Positions 42,184 through 48,500 of a stretch of 48,500 bases of DNA are shown here, in pieces. The notes under the pieces are model-generated. The model did no database searches. It saw only the letters and a program-made list of their open reading frames with translations, and had not been told where the DNA came from. This DNA comes from Cristatella mucedo (lineage: Eukaryota; Bryozoa; Phylactolaemata; Cristatellidae). Positions within the stretch are counted from its first letter, which is position 1. Each line of letters begins with the position of its first letter. The stretch covers positions 1,081,501-1,130,000 of the forward strand of contig WPIO01000048.1 of the NCBI GenBank assembly GCA_009760855.2, given 5' to 3'. Position numbers and translations under genes: made by a program.

Positions 42184-44084
42184 CAGAAACAGAGAGACAG
42201 ACAGACAGAGAAAGAGAGACAGACGGATAGAGAGACACACGGAGACACAGAGACAGACACAGAGAAGAGACACAGAGCAAGAAAGAAAGAGGAAAGAAAG
42301 GGAGACCAAGGCAAACCCTTCTCCTACGAGGAATATCGACCACTGCAGCAGTACCAAACGAGAACATCCAGCACTGGCCTGGCTTGCAGCTCCCCCTCCT
42401 TGGACCGACCCGAGCTACAAGCAGCACGGCATAATGATAACAATAATAATAAATTCACATAGGCCCTCAGAACATGTAATCTATTTGTAGGCACTTTATA
42501 TTTGCTGTAAAGGAAGCATGATCAAATGATTAGTGGTCACGTGTCCAGTGTCACCAAGCAAGACATGGTTAGAGATGACAAGCACGGTGTCAACATGTAA
42601 AATATGGCTAGTGGCAGCATGCACACTGTCAGTAAGCATAATCACACAAAGGGCAACACAGAAGGACCCACCAAATGCTATGAGAAATGCACTTTTAGCT
42701 TCTAATGTTTTATATTGTTTAATATAATATTTAAATATTTTTAATATTTAAATATTAAATATAAAATATTTTTATATTTTAGCTTTAAATGTCGTCAAGT
42801 CAGAGTAAGTCGTTCCGTCAGGCGGGAGTGAGTTCCAAGCTGTGGGAGAATACGAACTAAAGGCACGGTCTCCGAAGGACTTGAGGTTCGTAAGAGGTAA
42901 AGCTAAACGATTTGGGCCAGAAAGGCAGGTGCTACGATACCTAGCCTGGTACGGGAGCAGTTCTGACAGGTAGGCTGGAGTCAGAGAATGGATGGACCTA
43001 CACATGAGTGACAGAACCTTGAAGTTGACACAACCCTTGATTGGAAGCCAGTTCAGGTCGGCAAGAAATGGTGTGATGTGGCAACTGCGAGGCTCATAAC
43101 AGATTAGCCTAGCTGCAGAGTTTTGCACTAACTGTAAGAGCCTGCTTGGACAGACCAGTACACCACCAAGCAGTGAGTTACAGAAGTCGAGACGGGATGT
43201 CACAAATGCATGGACCAATTTGGATGTAGTATCTCTGTCTAAGCACGCCCGAATTTTTGCAATGTTATGTGGCTGAAAGTAGGCAGACTTGACTGTGGAA
43301 CTGATGAGACCGGCTAGTGAGTGATCACCAAAGCTGGACATCTACAGTTCGTGCAAACGTGACCGAAGATACACTGGCAAAGCCGATTTTTTAGCAGTAA
43401 GTGTTCTAATTCCTGAGTCATGCTTGGTTTGCCCACAACTAGTAAGTTTGTTTTTATCGTCATTCAATTTGAGAAAGTTTGCTTTTATTCATGTGTGGAT
43501 GCAAGCAATACATTCAGCAAGTGAGTTCAGAGAGTTCAACATGCTGTGAGAGCTGTGAGGGATCACAACATAGGTACAGCTAGCTGAGTGTCGTCTGCAT
43601 AGAAGTGTAATCGCACAGAAGCTCGTCCCCCGGTTCTCTACTGGTGGACGGTGTAGTGTAGCGCTATAGCGCGGTTAAAACACAAGCGGCCACAACTGGG
43701 TGCCGAAAGCAACAGTTTATTGTGGGCCTGTTAGTAATGGTTACACACAGGCGCAAGCACTTTACGCGGGCGCTACCGAACCGACGGAGTTATCTGCGTG
43801 AGAACTCCAAAGCCCGACTACAATAAGCTACCACACGCCTGAGTCGCTAGCGATGGTCTCAACCCGAAGGCAGAAAGCTACAGCACCTCAAGATATGAGC
43901 AGCTAACTGAGTAGCCGACAGAACATAACCGCACAGCCTAAGTTGCACTTAGCTGTTCGCCACCGTAGATTCGACTCACGAGGCATAGTCTCACATCGAC
44001 TACCGAAGCTGCCGCCCGGATCTCTGTCAGCCGTCTTGTTTATACTCTCTCTCTCTCTCTCTCTCTCTCCCTCCCTCCCTCCCT

Positions 44085-44122
<38 letters not shown>

Positions 44123-47100
44123 CCGTCCTTGGCCTATTCCCTTCTGCCTGTAATTTATTAGATGGCTCCCACACCAGCTTGCCATCCTTTCCCTCTTTGT
44201 CTAATGGAGGCGGTCATCTCCTGACCTCTCTTTGTGTGACCAAAGCTCCATTCTAACCTGAGTGGATCTTGCTGTCAGACTGACACCTCGCTCAGCTCCC
44301 GGTTAACTAATGTGTCCCCCTAACCCATTCTTCTTGGCTAGTCCTCCCCTACGCTGCTACCGATTGCTCCAGGTGCCCTAGTCAAACCCACTAAGGCAAG
44401 GGGTCCCATCGCGGCTAAGCTGAGAGCTGCCCCAGTGCCGAAGTGAAAACCTTGGTTGTGCCTGGCAAATCACATCGGCAAGAGGGAGGTTATAAACCAC
44501 GAAAAGAAGCAGACCAAGCACAGAGCCCCGATGTACCCCATACTCCAGTCGCACCTCGGACGATCTTTTTCCATTCACATCAATACTCAGGAGTCTCCCA
44601 CTGAGATGTGACCTGAACCATTGTAGTGCCGTGCCAGCGATGCTCAGGCCTCAGATGAGAGAAGCTCGAGAAGGACTTGGCGATCAATAGAATCAAACGC
44701 TACCGAAAGATCGAGCAAAGAAAGCAGAGAGACTTTACCTAAGTCTGCATTCCTTATAAGGTCGTTATAAACCCGAAGCAATTCTGACAACCAGAGTGAA
44801 ACTTAGGTGCTAGGTTTGAAGTTTCAGTGTAAAAGTTTAGCTGGTCTGCCACAACTCATTCCAGTATCTTTTATAGGGACGACATTAAGGAGGCTCGGCA
44901 GAAGTTGCCTAACTTATCCTGATCTAGTGTTGCCTTCTTAATGAGTGGCATAACAACAGCATTTCTTTTAGGTACAGGGACAAGACCTGCGGCTAAGGAC
45001 ATATTTATTATGTTAGTTATGCATGGCAGCAGCAGAAGCCGTGTGCATCGTAGAGGTAGGGCAGTGGGAGTAAGATCTAGAAGGCACGCATTCTTCTTTG
45101 ACTGGGTGATGAATTTCATGATGAGCTCACTCGTTGCTGCCTTGAATACAGACATCGGTGTGCTGCTGAACGGAATTAAAGGAGAGGAGTCCTGTGTGGG
45201 TTTCTATCGAGAAGCTAGAGTCCAGAGAGGATGCTGCTTGGCGATGGACTCTCTGACAGTGTCTGTCTTGTCGACAAAGATGCTAGAGACGCAATCGCCT
45301 AGATCAGCACAAAGATCAATAGGTGAGGAGCAAACCTGGGAGTCATTAAGGAGATGGATGATAGTAGAAGACATCGGCATTTTTGGATTGTGCATCTTCG
45401 ATTCAACAACATGACTTTTCAGCACCCTACGATTGGCTTTCCCCGGAGGTTTCAAGGCTGCGCCCTTCATCGGCACAATCTCGGGCGCGTCAAAGCACGA
45501 GGTCAGAGCACGAAGCAGCTGCTTGCCCACCCTCCTGCAGCGCAGACCTTGGCCGCCTCGACTGCTGCAGCAGTGCTGTACTGGCTCGCAATGTCGAAGA
45601 CGTCGTGCAGAGAGTACCAGTACTCAGAAATGCCGTAGAACGACCAGAAGCGAGGTATCTCGGGCTGGAAGACGCCGTTGACCGAGCAGCTGGTGCTGCG
45701 CTGCTCGCACAGCTGCGTCTTGTTGAGCAGCGGCAGCAGACGGGCCAGGCAATTGTCGAACTGGCCAGAGCCTCGTAGCTGCCACGCCACAGTCTCAAAG
45801 GAGCTGCCGTCGCTAGCGTCACCGGCTGCAGCGGCATTCCGTGCTGAGTGCTGCTCTACGAGGTCCAGGGGCAGGCAAGGGTCATCCACCACCCTGATTT
45901 TCGGTGGCGGCATGGAGCTGGTAGAGAACAAAATGCCAACACCAATTTGAGGTGGCGATGACCGCGATGCTGCCGACTAGATTTCCGCGCCAGGGCTGCT
46001 GGGGCTGGGGCCACTCTTGGCTGGCTGACTGGCTATGCTTGGCCACTCAGCTCGCTGTTACCTGCTGGACTGCGCTGCTGCCTGCGCAGTTGCTGCTTCC
46101 GACACCAGGCTGTCCCGGTAGCGCTGCATGGCCATGTTGGCACCGAAACCGAGGTGCGTCGTAACGTACAGGCGATAGCGATGCTCGCGATCGGTTTCGC
46201 TGCAGCCGAGGTTGAGATCGGCAATGAGGTCGTCGTGATGGCTCACGTCCACCTGCAAGAAAAAAGAGGGAAGACTCGAGGTCGTTCGAGTGTCACACCG
46301 AACCAAAAACAACTACATTGGCAGAGTGTGGCTCCACGACCAGCTACCCTCCAGGACTGCTCGGTTCATGAGGGCCACTTTCTATGCTGTGCCACGAGGT
46401 CATTCGCCGAAGCTGCTGCCGATTTTTGCAGACTCCACGCCTCACGCAGGATAGAGCCGAAGGACTGAGACCGAGGCCGAGAGCACTGGAGCATCAGACA
46501 GGGGCTACTTGTGCCGGCCAGCCGAGCGATCGCGAGTGCAGACATGACAATCAACATGGCCGATGGTCAACTACCCATATTGCACAGTTAACGAGTGCAG
46601 ATTGCACCAGTTGAGATCATCCTTACTGCTCTTCTACCACTCATCTTCGTCTGCAAGCTCGACGTCAGTGGTGTTCATGGCATGTAGGGCCACTCCAGTA
46701 AATGCCCACTACTGGCATTCTCCTATCTGACCATGCAATTATACGTCCCAAGAGGTAATGTGGGGAGGGCAGAATCTGCAAGGAGTCTGTAGGTGCACCC
46801 GATTAGCCATGCTAATGTAGCGATAAGAATCACAATGCCAGCTATCGCAGTCCTGGTCAAGTCCATTGCCACTACCTAGTAAAACGTGGCAGATCAGTGT
46901 ACCTGTACTGACCAGCCCTGAAGCTATAGAAAGATGAGAAACAGGCCACATGACTGAGCTAGGTGAACTGACGACCGAAGGCAGACATGCCAGCAGCATG
47001 CAGACGTATAAACATTGACTGGTATGCTTAGGCAAGTAGCTGTAAGTAGCAATCACTGTGTGAGTAAAGAGAGAGTGAGAGAGAAAGAGGTAGTAAGAGA

Positions 47101-47343
47101 CGTTGATGGGTTACGTGAGAGAGGGGAGAGAAAAAATGAGAAAAAATCTGAGAGAGAGAGAGAGGTATCAGATAGAGAGACAGATAGTGAGTTACATGTG
47201 AGAACCGACGAAGAGTCACAGAGACAGACAGACAGAAGGGGAGAGAGAGTCATAGGGAGAGAGACCGACAGACAGAGATAAACAGACTGAGAGAGACAGA
47301 CAGCGAGACAGAGAGAGACATACACAGACAGACAGAGAAACAG

Positions 47344-47411
<68 letters not shown>

Positions 47412-48309
47412 CAGACAGACAGACAGAGAGGCAGGAACAAAAAGACAGAGAGGATGAGAGAGAAAAGAAGAGAGACATAGAGCCAAAGCTCGGTTTTTTG
47501 CACAAGCACAAGTTCATCCGAGACTGTGAGTCAGACAAACCTGACTCGATAGCAGCATGTGAATCATCAGCCAGATACAGGCAGCTTCACACCCCACCCC
47601 TCCTCCCTACTGCAGCTGCCAAAATGCTTGACAACTCAGCAGTGTGCGGGCAGATGTGAGACAGCAAGACGACGGCAGAGCATGCCCCGGGAATTCAGAA
47701 GGCAAGAAGGCAAGCATGAGCAGAAGAAAAGGACAACAGCATATGCAGAGCTACAAATGCACGTTTTGTGCCCAGCACTATATCCGTCCCACTGTGCCCA
47801 GCCTCTCACCTCAGGAGGTACTTCGAAGGCGATTTGCACCGAGCCACCACCCATGTCGATTACACCAACAGTCTGCTTACGGGCATGAAAATCCGACGAG
47901 TTCGCACTGATACGAGCAGCGTATAGGCCCACTGAGCCGGCTCCTGCAAAACGTTCGACGATCAAACTCGGCATGCCAACAAACATCCAGAGAAACAGCG
48001 GCAACGTAGTACGTGGCTAGGTACGAAATGCCGACCGGCAGCAAACGAAGGGCATTTTGCTGCTGAGGAGGACAGGCAGCCAGCAGCTGTAGGCAGTGGC
48101 CGGCAGAGCACAGACTCCACCTGCTACATACAGCCTTACCTCCGTCGTCGTGTGCGTGATGAAAGCGACCGAGTAAGTAGTTGAGTGAGATCCATGCGTA
48201 CACCCCTTCCTGTTTGCCGCTGATGATCTCCACCTGGCTCTTGGAGAAGACAAAGTCATACTTCAGTGGTATGTCGACGACGATGTCGGCGATGATCTGG
48301 TCAGCTTGC
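40092..48309 (-). CDS. ENTPD4/7-like nucleoside diphosphatase, last seven exons (partial gene)
   Basis: ENTPD4/7 enzymes are Ca/Mg-dependent NTPDases of Golgi, lysosome or autophagic vesicles that split nucleoside di- and triphosphates (notably UDP) in the lumen. Seven - strand exons (48140-48309, 47810-47943, 46062-46252, 45548-45917, 41419-41501, 40810-40971, 40092-40341) join with matching phases at all six junctions and give about 486 residues. Visible are ACR3 SGKQEGVYAWI with the catalytic Glu, ACR4 GVIDMGGGSVQIAFE, the GFGANMAMQRYRDSL and DPCLPLDL words, FYGISEYWY, a CFKVGWIVTMLHEGF segment, EVQWTLGSLIFKTRYFP and a C-terminal membrane helix. These words follow the ENTPD4/7 order closely and are unlike the cell-surface ENTPD1/2/3. 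The N-terminal membrane helix, ACR1 and ACR2 would lie beyond 48309. ENTPD4 and ENTPD7 cannot be separated here, so the symbol is blank. Confidence 0.94.
40810..40971 (-). other. ENTPD4/7 penultimate exon (162 nt)
   Basis: The acceptor TTTTTGCAG is at 40972-40980 and the donor is GTGAGT. It encodes SECFKVGWIVTMLHEGFRFP, KTDTKFESINEINGQEVQWT and LGSLIFKTRYFPS. The Trp-rich EVQWTLG region is a conserved part of the nucleotide-binding cleft. Confidence 0.92.
41419..41501 (-). other. ENTPD4/7 short exon (83 nt)
   Basis: The exon encodes TFCKTPWVDTLQRHASGSYP and FADMERLK, between acceptor CTCTTTTGTTGTAG and donor GTAAGT. It matches the CATKWSILRERFDRGLY..ADLHRLK part of relatives. It is separated from the previous exon by a 4-kb intron full of transposons. 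Confidence 0.85.
41990..42300. repeat. Compound purine microsatellite (GAGA, GACA)
   Basis: Mixed AGAGAC, GACAGACA and GA runs, with a pure GA core at about 42138-42171. In the sense of the surrounding gene it is a polypyrimidine tract of about 300 bases. Ser/Leu-rich frames on the - strand here are not genes. Confidence 0.93.
42693..42785. repeat. AT-rich palindromic insertion flanked by TTTTAGCTT
   Basis: Seventy-five bases of almost pure A/T, with nested AATATTTAAATATT palindromes, sit between two copies of TTTTAGCTT (42693-42701 and 42777-42785). Other LINE A copies have no such block at this place. Confidence 0.75.
43606..44439 (-). mobile_element. Solo LTR, family LTR1 (834 bp)
   Basis: In its own orientation it starts GGCACTGGGGCAGCTCTC and ends GCGATTACA, homologous along its length to 19103-20079. 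It is flanked by GAAG at 43602-43605 and 44440-44443, a 4-bp target-site duplication. It interrupts the LINE exactly in the polymerase motif FHF-YADD. TATAAA (TTTATA on + at 44039-44044) follows a purine tract, here on + as CT/CCCT at 44046-44117. The polyadenylation signal is TTTATT on + at 43716-43721. Confidence 0.9.
45548..45917 (-). other. ENTPD4/7 exon (370 nt)
   Basis: The acceptor TTGTTCTCTACCAG is followed by MPPPKIRVVDDPCLPLDLVE, then GSGQFDNCLARLLPLLNKTQ, SCSVNGVFQPEIPRFWSFYG and ISEYWYSLHDVFDIASQY, ending VEAAK. The donor reads AAG/GTCTGC, weak after the GT. Homology places the junction here because the next exon starts TFCKTPW where relatives have DYCATKW. The open frame running on to a stop near 45503 is read-through into the intron. 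Confidence 0.88.
46062..46252 (-). other. ENTPD4/7 exon (191 nt)
   Basis: The acceptor CTCTTTTTTCTTGCAG has a strong pyrimidine tract and the donor is GTAACA. The exon encodes HHDDLIADLNLGCSETDREH, RYRLYVTTHLGFGANMAMQR and YRDSLVSEAATAQAAAQSS. It starts in phase 0 and leaves two bases for the next exon. Confidence 0.9.
46253..47809 (-). other. ENTPD4/7 intron (1.6 kb) with long purine repeat
   Basis: It holds a compound GAGA/GACA region at about 47065-47465, including a pure GA run at 47351-47409. No exon is seen. The rest is unique-looking. Confidence 0.8.
47065..47465. repeat. Compound purine microsatellite (GAGA, GACA)
   Basis: AGAGAG, GACAGACA and GA runs cover about 400 bases, with the purest part at 47351-47409. 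It is the second such tract in this gene and, like the first, is pyrimidine-rich in the sense strand of the gene. Confidence 0.93.
47810..47943 (-). other. ENTPD4/7 exon with ACR4 (134 nt)
   Basis: The acceptor CGTTTTGCAG ends at 47944 and the donor is GTGAGA. The exon encodes GAGSVGLYAARISANSSDF, then ARKQTVGVIDMGGGSVQIAF and EVPPE. ACR4 usually reads DLGGASTQI or DMGGASxQI. Here the Ala of GGAS is Gly, and Thr is Val. Confidence 0.92.
48140..48309 (-). other. ENTPD4/7 exon with ACR3 (170 nt)
   Basis: The acceptor CCCGCGTGCAG is at 48310-48320 and the donor GTAAGG follows 48140. It encodes ADQIIADIVVDIPLKYDF, then SQVEIISGKQEGVYAWIS and LNYLLGRFHHAHDDG. SGKQEG holds the catalytic Glu of NTPDases. 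One base is left over at each end, matching the next exon. Confidence 0.92.
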
Positions 48310-48500
48310 CTGCACGCGGGACAGGAAAGAAGGTCAACGCATCAGCCACTCATCGCACTGTCACGAAGAGACGGCCGGATTCGAGCAGGCGGCATTCAGC
48401 TCTACCGCCGCAGCAGCAGCAGAGCCCTCGCAGGCTCTGATTCCTATCGGCCAACGTGAACTGGCCAGGGGCCGGGAGGGGCCCGCAGCAGCAGCGGCAA

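Larger units (their letters stand above)
42437..45418 (-). mobile_element. LINE A copy in the ENTPD intron, split by LTR1
   Basis: On the - strand: a pre-reverse-transcriptase linker (45160-45418) homologous to 35880-36060; KAATSELIMKFITQSKKNA and VVMPLIKKATLDQDKLGNF at 45155-44871; a GSVLGLLLF motif near 44520; the FxFYADDTQ box broken by LTR1; then the frame 43341-42772 with LVQNSAARLICYEPRSCHI, LAPAYLSELLPYQARY-like words and FGDRAFSSYSPTAWNSLP. The tail at 42437-42500 has the hairpin and AAT run. A 75-bp AT-rich insertion lies at 42702-42776. Confidence 0.88.
41502..45547 (-). other. ENTPD4/7 intron (4.0 kb) filled with transposons
   Basis: Between the TFCKTPW exon and the previous exon lie a polypurine/polypyrimidine region (41990-42300) and a LINE A copy (42437-45418) split by LTR1. 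All main insertions are in the same orientation as the gene. 41502-41990 has no recognised feature. Confidence 0.8.

Noticed and set aside
41813-42427. 204-codon Ser/Leu-rich - strand frame
   Set aside because: It is a translation of the GAGA/GACA microsatellite inside an ENTPD intron.
44941-45414. 157-codon + strand frame
   Set aside because: It is antisense to the reverse-transcriptase and linker region of a LINE A copy.

Overview
This is a repeat-dense piece of an animal (metazoan) nuclear genome. Two intron-containing genes with animal relatives are visible: a G-protein alpha subunit of the 12/13 class on the + strand, and a Golgi/lysosome-type nucleoside diphosphatase of the ENTPD4/7 class on the - strand. 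Most of the rest is transposable elements: L2/CR1-like LINEs, two tRNA-derived SINE families, Ty3/Gypsy pol and LTR sequences, and a hAT transposase relic. The LINE and SINE types suggest a non-vertebrate animal. I cannot name the taxon from sequence alone. There are no bacterial operons, CRISPR arrays or stand-alone tRNA/rRNA genes.

Layout. 1-8.8 kb: intergenic or intronic DNA with LINE tails, SINEs and long GA/CT microsatellites. 8.8-11.4 kb: the last two exons of the G-alpha gene and its 3' UTR with an AATAAA signal. 11.8-13.1 kb: LINE fragments and simple repeats. 13.4-14.0 kb: an inverted-repeat element built on a GACAAAATAGCCC unit. 14.7-15.4 kb: a very G-rich minisatellite with higher-order structure. 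15.6-16.8 kb: a dead hAT transposase. 17.3-20.2 kb: a dead Gypsy pol with a 977-bp solo LTR inside it. 20.2-31.5 kb: mostly LINE and SINE copies, several nested. 31.6-33.5 kb: low-repeat DNA with one exon-like reading frame on the - strand. 33.6-37.2 kb: an almost full-length but decayed LINE on the - strand carrying a second type of solo LTR. 40.1-48.3 kb: the last seven exons of the ENTPD4/7-like gene on the - strand. Its largest intron holds another LINE split by a solo LTR of the 17-20 kb family.

The two cellular genes are incomplete: the 5' exons of each are not recognised here. Exon phases match at every junction of both genes, and their protein motifs are intact, so both look functional. 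The mobile elements are related to one another. SINE family 2 carries a 3' tail resembling that of LINE family A, and three of the eight SINE copies sit inside family A LINE copies. Two LTR insertions of one family share TG...CA ends and the same 4-bp target duplication.

Family names used here (LINE A, B, C; SINE1, SINE2; LTR1, LTR2) are local labels of mine. I could run no alignments, so repeat edges are approximate unless a target-site duplication is given.
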